Shown here one piece after another: positions 16,450-25,784 of a DNA stretch of 64,000 nucleotides. The translations under genes were made by a program, and so were the position numbers. This DNA is from VXYL01 sp965116935. Lineage in GTDB: Bacteria; Pseudomonadota; Gammaproteobacteria; Pseudomonadales; Azotimanducaceae. The stretch lies in the NCBI GenBank assembly GCA_965116935.1, contig OZ220737.1:1674001-1738000 (forward strand), in the 5' to 3' direction. The notes under the pieces were generated by a model that was not told the origin of the DNA, searched no databases, and was given only the letters and a program-made list of their open reading frames with translations. The first letter of the stretch is position 1, and every line of letters starts with the position of its first letter.

Positions 16450-17046
16450 CCCTACCTCGCATCACCTCAGTCGTTGCGTAGGCGTCTGTGCGAGACGCGG
16501 CGACGCGCCGCTTCCTGATCCAACCAGACTTCTCCCTCGTCGTCAGTTCCACCGTCGTTCGCGGCGTGGCAACCACCTTCCTGTCGCAGGTCCGTCAGGG
16601 CGTTGGCGTCAAGGGCTTCCTGCAACAACACTTCGATTAGGTCGCCCGTCACACCTACAGATGCTCGAGACGATCCCGGCGACTGTCTGGGGCGAGTGCT
16701 GCATGAGGCAACGCCGCCCGCGCGACCGGCCTCCGAGGCCGATGGCCGCGACACACGACGGCACGCCGCCCATCCGCGCCGTGTGTTCGATTCGTCGCGA
16801 TGCCGGTCCGGTGAATGCCCCAACCGCCCTTCGTCCCCACGGCGCGTTCCCGTAGCTGCGGATGGTCACAGTTGATGAGTGCTTGGCCGAGGTCAGGTGC
16901 CCTAGGTACCGCGCTAGCGCGCGACGTCCAATGGCCGCGCCCGCGCACTTGAGCGTCCTGAGGACCTCAGCCTGCCACGCGCTCCACAGTATGTGACCGT
17001 AATGCACGCCGCAAACAGAACGCGCGGCGGGAGCCTAGAAGGGCCG
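16450..17046. other. Intergenic, no credible gene
   Basis: A minus-strand frame at 16467-16823 has a plausible acidic/amphipathic C-terminal half (GDLIEVLLQEALDANALTDL) but an unlikely N-terminus. It might be the tail of a decayed gene. Nothing else is seen. Confidence 0.4.
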
Positions 17047-17670
17047 TCAGTCAACCGCCGCTACGACGCGCAGTGTACGCCTCTCCCCACCTTTGATCTT
17101 TTTCCTATTCTCGCCCACTACCTCGAAGCTGTAACTGCCGGCCCTGAGCACTTTGAACGTTGATGTCCATCGGTTGCATTGCGTCTCTCCACAATCACCC
17201 GTCGCTATAGGGAAGCATGTGCTCTTGATCAAATCCCATGCAGCCTCCGCGCGACTGATGGCGCCCAGCAGACCGATCGCAACGCACTCCCAGTTGCTGC
17301 GCAATGCCCTCGTCGGCTCGATGACGCCCTCGTCACCCTCGCGGCGCCGCCCTTCACGAGTGAACACGTGGTACACGGTGCGCACATCGGTCGACTCGAT
17401 GGATGTCCGCACGCCTATGAAGGGATGGCCCTCTTTGTCCTTGCGCAGGGCGTCGTAGTCCACAGTGTAATGTGTGCCGCCATCATCGTCCGGGAACACC
17501 GGCTTGAGACACGCCGTCGCATTCACCTGATAGCAATACTCGACGATGAGCGCGGTTGCCGCGTTGGCTGGACACGCGAAAACTCCGGCCATCCCCGCGC
17601 TTAACAATGCGGCTCGAAATCTCCGGCTTCGGTCCCGCAGGATGACGCGCCCTTTCATCCAGCGGCGCAC
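17047..17670 (-). CDS. Secreted protein of unknown function
   Basis: A 207-aa protein with a likely Sec signal: basic n-region (RDRSRRFR), hydrophobic ALLSAGMAGVF and a cleavage site after CPANA. The mature part holds six cysteines (in EYCYQ, TACLKP, WECVA, STCFP, GDCGE, TQCNR), suggesting disulfides in the periplasm. The GTG at 17670 was preferred because GGAGGG lies 5-6 nt upstream. It overlaps the preceding lipoprotein gene by 16 nt, so both are co-expressed. No known family recognised. Confidence 0.6.
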   Translation of the reverse strand: MRRWMKGRVILRDRSRRFRAALLSAGMAGVFACPANAATALIVEYCYQVNATACLKPVFPDDDGGTHYTVDYDALRKDKEGHPFIGVRTSIESTDVRTVYHVFTREGRRREGDEGVIEPTRALRSNWECVAIGLLGAISRAEAAWDLIKSTCFPIATGDCGETQCNRWTSTFKVLRAGSYSFEVVGENRKKIKGGERRTLRVVAAVD

Positions 17671-18485
17671 CTAAACCCTCCCTCCCCGTCGAACCCGTCC
17701 TTCAGAAATGAAATCATGCCCGGATAGATCAGCCGACAGACCGCCGTGTGCACCACCGATCCATCGTCCAGGATCGTTTCAGTGGGCGCCAGACGGTAGG
17801 GCAAGGTGTAGTAATCCGGCTTTTGTCCGCAACCAGTTCCGTGGGTGCGGATGGTCACGAGGCACATCATCACGTCCACCGTGTACGGGCAAGCGTTGCT
17901 GTACCACGTCCGGGCACCACGCGAAATCTTGGTCAGGCAGTGGTTGCTGTTCGCATCGGGTGTCACAACCACGGACGACGATGACTGCGCTGGAGAGACC
18001 GTCGGCGATCGGCCACCCGGCTCGCCCGTGCGGTGGAAGTAATCGTCTGCTACGGTGGGTATGTTGACAGGGGCGCCCGAGACCTCGGCGGCGACGCTGG
18101 ACAGGCCTCGAGCCAGATCCCCCGCGACCCGATCCCGGCGCGCCCGGTCCGTCGCGTACACGCCCTCGCGGGCCGCCATGCGCCGGTCGACCTGCTCATA
18201 GCGCGATTCGGCGAGCCCCAGAAGCTCAGCGATCTCTTGAGCGTAGTGCTCGGCGCACTGCTCGTAGCTCGCGAAACCGTTCTCCTTGCGCCAACCTCCG
18301 TAGTCACACATGCGCTTGTTCTTGTTCAACGCTTTGTAGACGGCGCGTACCTCTGGCGATGCCGCGTCCACAGCCTGCTTCACCTGAACGCTGTAGTCAT
18401 AGTGGAACTGAAATCCGTCCTTGGCTTCCTGGCTCGTACAACCCACAACGATGAGAGCGGTCAGCAGGGCGACGACTTTGTTCAT
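17655..18485 (-). CDS. Putative lipoprotein of unknown function
   Basis: A 276-aa protein with a lipobox: MNKVVALLTALIVVGC, Cys16, then TSQEAKDG, so a predicted type II signal and membrane anchoring. The ATG at 18485 follows GGGGGAG by 5 nt. The middle is helical and charged (78-150) and has CDYGGW and YEQCAEHY; the C-terminal third is Cys-rich with repeated short strands. Cotranscribed with the secreted Cys-rich protein. Function unknown; the pair may form an envelope complex (inference). Confidence 0.65.
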   Translation of the reverse strand: MNKVVALLTALIVVGCTSQEAKDGFQFHYDYSVQVKQAVDAASPEVRAVYKALNKNKRMCDYGGWRKENGFASYEQCAEHYAQEIAELLGLAESRYEQVDRRMAAREGVYATDRARRDRVAGDLARGLSSVAAEVSGAPVNIPTVADDYFHRTGEPGGRSPTVSPAQSSSSVVVTPDANSNHCLTKISRGARTWYSNACPYTVDVMMCLVTIRTHGTGCGQKPDYYTLPYRLAPTETILDDGSVVHTAVCRLIYPGMISFLKDGFDGEGGFRCAAG

Positions 18486-19728
18486 CTCGCTCCCCCAAGT
18501 CTGGTCGGTAGGCAACAGCGTACCATTTAGGCGTGGCCAGTGTGCTGACTCGGCAAGAAGCACCACGTCCCGCGAGTCGCTGACACTCAACGAGAATCTC
18601 GCATTCCGCTGCCCGGGCCTTCTACTTCCGGATGCCAGAAGCGCGTGGCCGGCCCGTGGACATTGACGTGGTAATCCACGACTCGCTGGACTCGTGAATA
18701 CTCCAAATCTCGGACTTTCGCCGCCGTCGATGCGTTTCCTCGTGGCAACGAACTATATGTCCTGGCCTATTCCAAGTGCCCGGGGTTCGGAGTTCGTCCT
18801 GCTCAGGACCCAGCTGCTGCAAGCCGCCTTGGGCGTGGAAGGCTGGATCCACCATCGGTACGGACGCGATGTCGTTCGAGACCGCGCCCTCACGATTCGC
18901 CGCCACTGGTCAGCGGGGCCTCCAACCAGCGACCGTCGGTGCGGCATGGCCGAACTCCGTTCCGTGCCTTGGCGTGACGTCCGCCGCGATGGCGCTATAT
19001 GGGCTTGTCACCTTCTTAGGACCAACCTGAACCGGCCCCCGGGGGGCATTCCACCTGCGGGCCTCGCGCGGGTACGGGACGACGCAGCCATGACGGCTCT
19101 GACCGAGAGATGAGCTGTGCTTGATGCCCATTCACCCTCGCGACGTGGCGGCGCCGCCCGGAGGCCGTGTGCCTCTGCATCGCAAGCCCTGGGTCAACGG
19201 AACATGTCGTGCTCCAACTGCGACAGCGTACGTCGCGAAAGGCCAGGCTGCAGAACCGTCTGGACACAACGTGGATTCCAATGGAACCCAGCGCATCATG
19301 GGGCTTGGCCGTACTGACGACCTACTCGCCCGCCCGCCCGCGCCCAGCGCCATCCAGCGTCCCGCGTCGGCGCGTAGTTTATGCTTGGCTGGCGCGCGCG
19401 GAGGCGCGGAGCGTACCCCCAAGGGCGCTCCTGTCATCGCCCCGAGTACCACTAACGCCGGCAGTAATCCGAACTGGACAACGGCCAGTAAATCCCGTTA
19501 GATCAAATTGTTGGATTCGGTCTGCCTCGGACAAGCCCTCCCCTACGAAAAGGACGTGCCTTGGAGGGAAGGCATTCTGCCTTCCCTCGCGCCGATAGGC
19601 GCGTTTCTTCGGGTTGGGCGGGCGCGCTGCCGCGCGCTAGGGAAGGCGGGACGCCTCCCTCCAAAGGTTCGGGAACCCCGTAGGGGCGGGCGGGGCTTGT
19701 CCCAGGCCTTGTCCCCGCCCGTGTTGGA
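18486..19728. other. 1.2-kb intergenic stretch without recognisable gene
   Basis: Several frames are open for 60-140 codons, but none has a ribosome site, domain or composition that supports it. The last 170 bp hold palindromic repeats (19561-19667) and a GGGGCGGGCGGGGCTTGTCC tract before the RND gene stop. Confidence 0.55.
19561..19667. repeat. Palindromic intergenic repeat composite (GGAGGGAAGGC family)
   Basis: Left arm GGAGGGAAGGCATTCTGCC followed by TTCCCTC, then the stem GCGCCGATAGGCGC, and right arm GGGAAGGCGGGACGCCTCCC ending TCCAAAGG. Flanked by TTGG and CCAA, so the outer ends are also inverted. Lies past the RND permease stop. Confidence 0.7.
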
Positions 19729-22700
19729 CTAGCCGCCGCTGGCGGTGGCTGGTGCGGGGACGCCGCGGCGCAGTTGCCGCACTCGTGCCATGGCCGGGAA
19801 GAAGCTGTAGAAGGTGGGCACCAGGATCAGGGTGATCGCGGTTGAGAAGACGATGCCGAAGGCTAGTGACACCGCGGCCGGGATCACGATTTGGGCGCCC
19901 ATGGAGGTCTCGAGGACCATTGGCACGAGGCCAAAGAAGGTGGTGAGCGAGGTGAGCAGGATGGCGCGGAAGCGCGCCGCGCCGGATTGCAGGGCCGCTT
20001 CGACGATGCTTGCGCCGGCTTCCACGCGCTTGTTGATGAAGTCCACGAGGATGAGGCTGTCGTTCACCACCACGCCGGCCAGCGCAATGATGCCAATGAA
20101 GGAAATGGAGCTGAAGGCGATGCCGACGATCATGTGGCCGATAAGGGCGCCGATGAAGCCGAAGGGGATGGCCACCATGATGAAGAGCGGCTGGATGTAG
20201 CTCTTGAGCGGGATCGCCATGAGGGCGTACATAAGCAGGAGCCCAGCCGACAGGCGCGTCACCATGTCGATCATCTCGGTGACGGCGTCCCGGGCGGAAC
20301 CGTCGCGGCCAAAGCTCACGTTCGGATAGCGCTCCTGCAGGCCGGGGACGAAGTCCCGCTGCACCTGCCCCATAAGGCGCATGGGTTCCACCGCCGTAAG
20401 GTCGGCGCTGGCCGTCACCGACACGGTTCGCTGGCCGTCCACGCGCCGGATCTGGTTATAGCCGCGCTGGATTTCGTAGTCCGCCACGGCGTGGAACGGC
20501 ACTTCCCGGCCATCTGGCGTGCGAATCCACATGTTTTCCAGATTGCCGATGGACTTCCGCTCGGCACGCGGGTAGCGCACCATCACCCGCACTTCGGAGT
20601 CGCCGCGCTGGATGCGCTGGGCCTCGGCACCATAGAACGCCTGGCGCACCTGCCCGGCGAGATCGGCGAGGGTTATGCCGAGCGCCTGCGCCTCTGGCTT
20701 GATGGACAGCTTGATCTCTTCCGGGCCGGCGGTGGCCGAACTTTCCACCTCGTAGAGCCCGTCGTAGGACTTGAGATGGTTGGCGAGTTCCTCTGACGCC
20801 CCTTCGAGCTGATCGAAGTCCGATGCCTGCATTCGGAAGGCGATGGGCTTGCCGCCGCCCATGCGATTCATCGAACGGAACTCGAGGCCGCGCGTCCCCG
20901 CGATGTCACCCACCTTGGCGCGCCAGCGATCCTCGATTTCCTTCGGCGTGATGTCGCCGCGGACGTCCCGCCCCTTGAGCTGCACCTGGAAGCTCGCCGA
21001 GTTGCCGCCTTGGGTCCAGGCATAGACGTGGTCCACCACATCGACCGCGAGGCCGTTCTCCTCCCGGATCTCGTCGCTCACTTCCCGCAGTGTGGCGTCC
21101 ATTTGCTCGACGACGCTGATGATCAGGCTTTCCGGTGCGCCCTCCCGCAGCTCCACCTGCGCCATCAGGAAATCGGCCTCGAACTCCGGGAACCACACCA
21201 TCCGCACCTGGCCGCCGAAGATGAAGCCCACCATCAGGATCATCAGCCCCACGAAAATCGATAGCGTCAGCAACCGATAGCTGATGGCGCGACGCAAGAG
21301 CGGCACATAGACATGCGCCACGAACCACTTCAGGCGCTTGTCCACCCAGTCCGCCACGCCCTGCTTGGTGCCGTGGGAGGAACGCATGATGGACAGGTGC
21401 GACGGCAGGATGAGCTTGCTCTCCACCAGGGAGAAGGCGAGGCACAGGATCACCACCCAGCCGATGGCGGCGGTGAATGAGGCAGTGCGCCCGCTCATGA
21501 ACAGAAACGGCAGGAACACGCCAATGGTGGTGAGCACGCCGAACGTGGCCGGAACCGCCACCTTGCGGGCACCGGCGACGATGTTGGGCAGCGTGTAGCC
21601 CTTCTCTTCCGTCTCGGTATAGGCGCTTTCGCCGATGATGATGGCGTCGTCCACAACGATGCCGAGCACCAGAATGAACGCGAACAGGCTCATCATGTTG
21701 ATGGAGACGTCCACGAACGGCACCGGCAGGAACATGAACGCGCCGAGGAAAGCCACCGGTAGGCCGATGAGCACCCACGCCGCCACCTTGAGGTGCAGGA
21801 AGATGCCCAGCACGACGAGGACGAGCGCGGCGCCGAGCGCCATGTTCTTGACCATGAGATCGAGGCGATCTTCCAGGAAGTCGGAGGAGGCTGCCCAGGC
21901 GGTGAGCTCAACCCCCTCCGGCAGCGTCGCCTTGCGCTTCTCGACGTAGCGCCGCGCCGCGTCGCTGACGTGGATGGGGTTTTGGTCCTCGTTCGCCATC
22001 ACGCTGATGCCGATGGAACGCTTGCCGTTGAAGAACGAGTAGGCCTCGACCTCCGAGAAGCCGTCACGGATGGTGGCGACATCGCCCAGGGTGAGTCGGG
22101 TGCCGTCCGGGCGGGTCAGGAGCACGATGTCGGCGAACTCGTCCCCGGTATAGGCTTGGCCGGTGGCGCGCAGGCGGATGTCGCCAGCGTCGGAGCGGAT
22201 GGCGCCGCCCGGCAAATCGAGCGACCAGCGGCCGATGGTGCGCGACACTTCCTCCAGTGTCAGGCCGTATTGGCGCAACGTGTCCTCAGAGACTTCCACC
22301 GAGATCTCGAATGGTCGTGCGCCCTGAACTTCGACATGGGAGATGTCTGGTTCTGCCAAAAGCTCGTCGCGAATGGTCTCGGCAAGCTCTTGCATGGTGG
22401 CTTCGTCGAGGTCGCCAGACACCTGAAGGTTCACCGCGGAATTGCGCCAATAGCGGCGGGAGATGATGGGTCGCTCGGTTTGCGTGGGGAAGGTGGAGAT
22501 GCTGTCCACCGCCAGCTTTACCTCGTCCATCATCTCGGCAAGGTCGTATTCGTCGAGGATCTCCACCGTGACCATGCCGGCGCCTTCGCCGGCGGTGGAG
22601 GTGACTTCGCGCACGCCTTCGAGGTCTTCGATGGCCTCCTCGATCTTGACGACGACGCCGCGTTCCACCTCTTCCGGCGCGCCGCCGAGAAACGGCACCT

Positions 22701-22866
22701 GCACCTGAATCTGGTTGAAGTTGGCCTCCGGCATCATCTCCTTCTGGACGATGAAGATGGAGTAGATGCCGCCGCCGACGATGGCGAGCATCATCAGGTT
22801 GGCGGCGACGTGGTTCTTGGCGAACCAGCCGATGAGGCCCTTCACTTCGGGATACGGATCAGCCAC
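19729..22866 (-). CDS. RND efflux transporter, inner-membrane permease (HAE1/AcrB family)
   Basis: A 1045-aa resistance-nodulation-division pump of full length. The N-terminal helix (WFAKNHVAANLMMLAIVGGG) leads into a porter domain. TM4 has the proton-relay aspartates in LGIVVDDAIIIGES, and the C-terminal half repeats the fold with LAGVVVNDSLILVDFI. It exports drugs or other amphiphiles with the adaptor encoded upstream. Starts 8 nt inside the adaptor gene end, so coupled. No TolC-type outer-membrane gene is adjacent; substrate unknown. Confidence 0.95.
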   Translation of the reverse strand: MADPYPEVKGLIGWFAKNHVAANLMMLAIVGGGIYSIFIVQKEMMPEANFNQIQVQVPFLGGAPEEVERGVVVKIEEAIEDLEGVREVTSTAGEGAGMVTVEILDEYDLAEMMDEVKLAVDSISTFPTQTERPIISRRYWRNSAVNLQVSGDLDEATMQELAETIRDELLAEPDISHVEVQGARPFEISVEVSEDTLRQYGLTLEEVSRTIGRWSLDLPGGAIRSDAGDIRLRATGQAYTGDEFADIVLLTRPDGTRLTLGDVATIRDGFSEVEAYSFFNGKRSIGISVMANEDQNPIHVSDAARRYVEKRKATLPEGVELTAWAASSDFLEDRLDLMVKNMALGAALVLVVLGIFLHLKVAAWVLIGLPVAFLGAFMFLPVPFVDVSINMMSLFAFILVLGIVVDDAIIIGESAYTETEEKGYTLPNIVAGARKVAVPATFGVLTTIGVFLPFLFMSGRTASFTAAIGWVVILCLAFSLVESKLILPSHLSIMRSSHGTKQGVADWVDKRLKWFVAHVYVPLLRRAISYRLLTLSIFVGLMILMVGFIFGGQVRMVWFPEFEADFLMAQVELREGAPESLIISVVEQMDATLREVSDEIREENGLAVDVVDHVYAWTQGGNSASFQVQLKGRDVRGDITPKEIEDRWRAKVGDIAGTRGLEFRSMNRMGGGKPIAFRMQASDFDQLEGASEELANHLKSYDGLYEVESSATAGPEEIKLSIKPEAQALGITLADLAGQVRQAFYGAEAQRIQRGDSEVRVMVRYPRAERKSIGNLENMWIRTPDGREVPFHAVADYEIQRGYNQIRRVDGQRTVSVTASADLTAVEPMRLMGQVQRDFVPGLQERYPNVSFGRDGSARDAVTEMIDMVTRLSAGLLLMYALMAIPLKSYIQPLFIMVAIPFGFIGALIGHMIVGIAFSSISFIGIIALAGVVVNDSLILVDFINKRVEAGASIVEAALQSGAARFRAILLTSLTTFFGLVPMVLETSMGAQIVIPAAVSLAFGIVFSTAITLILVPTFYSFFPAMARVRQLRRGVPAPATASGG

Positions 22867-24019
22867 TCAAGCGCACCTTCATGCCGGGGAGGGGTTGGTC
22901 TGGCGGGGTCAGGCAGTAGCGTTCGCCGTGTTCCACGCCTTGGGAAATGTAGGCGAAGTCCTCGTCGGAACGGGCGATCTCCACCTGCCGGGGGTGGATG
23001 GTGAGGTCTTCGCCCACCACCCACAGGGTCTCGCCCCGACGCAGGGCGTGACGGGGGATGACCACGAGATCGCCTCCGGCACGTCCGGATATCTCGGCGC
23101 TGACGAAGGTGCCGATGCGGAGGGGCACGCGGGCGTTCTGCGCGGTGTCGTAGGGATCGGCCACCTGCGCTACCACGTGCAGCACCCGGCGGCTTTCGTC
23201 GAAGACGCCTTCCGAGCGCACCACCGTCGCGTCCCATTCGTGTATCGAGCCGCCGAACTCGGCGCTGAGGGTGGCGGGCAGTTCGAGGTCGCCCGTGTTC
23301 CAATCCGGCAGGTCGAGGTATTGCAGGTCGTTCTGATTCAGGGGCAGGCGCACCTCGGCGTAGTCGGTGGCAAAGGTGTCGGCGAGCGCCGTGCCCGTGT
23401 TGACGAACTGGCCGACGTCGGCGCGCTTGCTGCGCACCATGCCGTCATAGGGAGCGCGGATGATGGTGCGGCGCAAGTCCTCCACCGCCTTCTCCATGTC
23501 GGCCTCCGCAGACTCGAGGTCGGCGATGGCTTCGGCGAGTTGCGGCTTGCGCAGGGTGAGGTCCGAGGCGGGTCCAGTGGCGGCATCTAGGCTGCGCAGG
23601 CGCTGCCAATCCTCATAGGCGTAGCCGGCGAGGGCGTTCTCAGTCGCGACTTGAGTTTTCGCCCGTGCCACCGCCGCCGAGGCGCGCTTGACGTTGGTGC
23701 GATAGTTGCGCGGATCGATGCGGACGAGCACGTCGCCCTTGCGGAAGAAGCCGCCGCTGACAAACGCCGGCGCCACATCCAGGATCGGTCCCGACACCTC
23801 GGAAACGAGCGTGGTGCTGGTGCGCGGCGAGACGGTGCCTTGGGAGCGCACGGTGTAGGTGACCGGAACCCGCTCTGCTGTTGCCACTTCCACCAGCAGC
23901 GCTGGCGGTGCCACCGGCACCTGCGCCACCTGCGGTCGCGACACCGCAAGGGTCCAAGCCGCAGCGATTGCCGCGATCAAGACCAGGATGGGCAGCGCAA
24001 AGCGCAGGACGATACGCAT
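22859..24019 (-). CDS. RND efflux periplasmic adaptor (membrane fusion protein)
   Basis: A 386-aa HlyD/AcrA-type adaptor. An N-terminal membrane anchor (about 3-23) is followed by a lipoyl half with GPILDVAPAFVSGGFFRKGDVLVRID. A helical hairpin (about 95-170) and the second lipoyl half IRAPYDGMVRSKRADVGQFV lead to beta-barrel and proximal domains. ATG at 24019 was taken as the first Met giving a clean signal-anchor; the frame is open a further 88 codons. Encoded immediately before its permease. Confidence 0.93.
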   Translation of the reverse strand: MRIVLRFALPILVLIAAIAAAWTLAVSRPQVAQVPVAPPALLVEVATAERVPVTYTVRSQGTVSPRTSTTLVSEVSGPILDVAPAFVSGGFFRKGDVLVRIDPRNYRTNVKRASAAVARAKTQVATENALAGYAYEDWQRLRSLDAATGPASDLTLRKPQLAEAIADLESAEADMEKAVEDLRRTIIRAPYDGMVRSKRADVGQFVNTGTALADTFATDYAEVRLPLNQNDLQYLDLPDWNTGDLELPATLSAEFGGSIHEWDATVVRSEGVFDESRRVLHVVAQVADPYDTAQNARVPLRIGTFVSAEISGRAGGDLVVIPRHALRRGETLWVVGEDLTIHPRQVEIARSDEDFAYISQGVEHGERYCLTPPDQPLPGMKVRLSG

Positions 24020-24166
24020 GTGTGTTCGGTGGAGTCCGTTGGTCGGTGTGGTGGCTAATGGCGGGACGGATTGAAACCCGCGCGAGAATGCGGCACTGCT
24101 ACCAAAAGTAACACAGATTGCGCCGCCGGCATCGAAATCGGGGCGAATTCGGAGTAAAACGCGATT

Positions 24167-24940
24167 ATGGGGCTTATGCAACCCAGCCAAGGGACGGAAC
24201 TCGACACCGCGTCGTTCGCGCGCGATGGGTTTCTGGTCGTGCCGGCGCTGGCCCGGGCGGAGGCAGTGGCGGGGATGCGGCATGCGGCGTTGGACGCGCT
24301 GGACCCGCTCTTAGGACCCGCGGAGTTCGAGGCCGATGTCGGCTATCCGGGCGCACCGCTGCCGGGCCAGGCCGGCGCTGCCACGCCTCGGCGCTTGCTG
24401 CACGCCTACGCCCGGCATGCGTTGTTCCGCGAGTGGAGCACCGGCGCTGGCGTTGCCGAAGTTGTGCGCCGCCTGCTCGGTCGGTCCCGGGTCCTGCTCT
24501 CGCAGTGCCACCACAACTGCATCATGACGAAGCACCCCGGCCACTCCTCGGCGACGCTTTGGCATCAAGACGTGCGCTATTGGTCGTTCGACCGGCCGGA
24601 ACTGGTGTCCGCGTGGCTTGCCCTTGGTGCGGAAACGCCGGCCAACGGGGCGTTGAAGGTGATTCCCGGCAGTCACCGACTCGAAATCGATCCGTCGCGG
24701 CTCGACGACGACCTCTTCCTGCGCCCGGAACTAGCGGCCAACGGGCGCCTGATCGCCAGCGCGCGTACGGTACCCCTGCAACCCGGCGATGCCCTGTTCT
24801 TCTCTGGACGGCTTTTCCACGCCGCCGGCCGCAACGAGACCGATCAGGTGAAGCTCTCGGTGGTGACCACCTACCACCCCGCCGACAATCTGCCCACACC
24901 GGGCACCCGCTCCGCCCGCTACCCCTCAATCGAGTTGTAG
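24167..24940 (+). CDS. Phytanoyl-CoA dioxygenase (PhyH) family oxygenase
   Basis: A 257-aa non-haem Fe(II)/2-oxoglutarate dioxygenase. Iron ligands are visible: His133 and Asp135 in LWHQDVRYW and distal His218 in RLFHAAGRN. GALKVIPGSHR near 161-171 is the typical strand before the distal site. Substrate unknown. The next gene (Smr) begins 5 nt after its stop. A second, divergent PhyH protein lies at 44242-45015. Confidence 0.88.
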   Translation: MGLMQPSQGTELDTASFARDGFLVVPALARAEAVAGMRHAALDALDPLLGPAEFEADVGYPGAPLPGQAGAATPRRLLHAYARHALFREWSTGAGVAEVVRRLLGRSRVLLSQCHHNCIMTKHPGHSSATLWHQDVRYWSFDRPELVSAWLALGAETPANGALKVIPGSHRLEIDPSRLDDDLFLRPELAANGRLIASARTVPLQPGDALFFSGRLFHAAGRNETDQVKLSVVTTYHPADNLPTPGTRSARYPSIEL

Positions 24941-24945
24941 CTGGC

Positions 24946-25554
24946 GTGGGCTCAAAGGGTTCTACCCCATCGCCGGGTGACGAGAGCTTTCTCGACGCCA
25001 TGGAGGATGTCGTGCCGCTCACAAGCCGGGCGACTGCGTCCCGTCCTCCTCGCTTACGTCCCACGGCTGGCCAGCTACGCCGGCGGGAGGCGGCCGAAGC
25101 AGAGGAGACGAAAGACCCAAACCATCTTCACGCCGGCGAGGTGCCGCCGGTGCAACCCCACGCGGTGCTCGAATGGAAGAAGGATGGCGTACAGCCGGAC
25201 GTGTTTCGTGGTCTCGGCACGGGGCGCTACACCGTCGCTGCCACCCTCGACCTGCATCGCCACACCGTCGAGCAGGCGCGGGTGGCGCTGTATCGCTTCC
25301 TCACCGTTGCACACGAGCGAGGTCGCCGCTGCGTGCTCATCGCCCATGGCCGCGGCGAGCGCAGCGATCCGCCGGCGCGCATCAAGAGCCACGTCGCCTT
25401 CTGGCTTGGCCAGATGCCGCAGGTGATCGGCTACCGCAGCGCCCCGCGCCACCAAGGAAGCACGGGTGCCGTGCTGGTGATGCTGCGCAAGTCTGCTGCG
25501 GCGAAGGACGAGAACCGCGAGCGCTACGGCGGCAAGGCGACCCATGCGCCATAG
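24946..25554 (+). CDS. Smr-domain protein
   Basis: A 202-aa protein with a C-terminal Smr domain (about 100-185): DLHRHTVEQARVALYRFL and CVLIAHGRG, matching the DLH and HGxG signatures of the small MutS-related endonuclease fold. The N-terminal half is charged and probably disordered. The GTG at 24946 gives the family-like FLDAMEDVVPL start; an internal ATG at the MEDVVPL Met is an alternative. Such stand-alone Smr proteins are linked to nucleic-acid cleavage, recently to rescue of stalled ribosomes. Confidence 0.85.
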   Translation: MGSKGSTPSPGDESFLDAMEDVVPLTSRATASRPPRLRPTAGQLRRREAAEAEETKDPNHLHAGEVPPVQPHAVLEWKKDGVQPDVFRGLGTGRYTVAATLDLHRHTVEQARVALYRFLTVAHERGRRCVLIAHGRGERSDPPARIKSHVAFWLGQMPQVIGYRSAPRHQGSTGAVLVMLRKSAAAKDENRERYGGKATHAP

Positions 25555-25584
25555 GATTCCGTCGCTCCACGGCAAAGATGATCC

Positions 25585-25762
25585 CGTAGTGCATTGATCA
25601 CTAAAGGAAGGTGCCTCGAAGCCGAGTCCACACCAACGTACCGGCGGGATGGCGCGGTCCCACACGCGACTCGAGGTGTGGGCCTCACCACGCTCCTCGC
25701 GCCGAAGGCGAAGCAAACAAGGGCTTGAAGGTGCCACCAGCCTCTTCCCCGCGACACGGGCC
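25585..25762 (-). repeat. ~180-bp dispersed repeat, copy B
   Basis: Inverted relative to copy A at 3434-3613 and about three quarters identical by eye. Contains CCTCGAAGCCGAGTC, CACCAACGTACCGGCGGGAT and TCGCGCCGAAGGCGAAGCAA. It occupies most of the 230-bp gap between Smr and the PLP enzyme. Confidence 0.65.
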
Positions 25763-25784
25763 GGGTCGGCGTGCCGTTCGGCGC

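Noticed and set aside
16467..16823. 118-codon minus-strand ORF
   Set aside because: The last 50 codons look plausible but the first half is random-like; not enough to call a gene.
18694..19113. 139-codon plus-strand ORF
   Set aside because: No ribosome site or family, and it lies in DNA where all frames look alike.
24118..24945. Upstream part of the long plus-strand frame that ends in the Smr gene
   Set aside because: It is the +1 shadow of the PhyH gene; the Smr protein most likely starts at the GTG at 24946.
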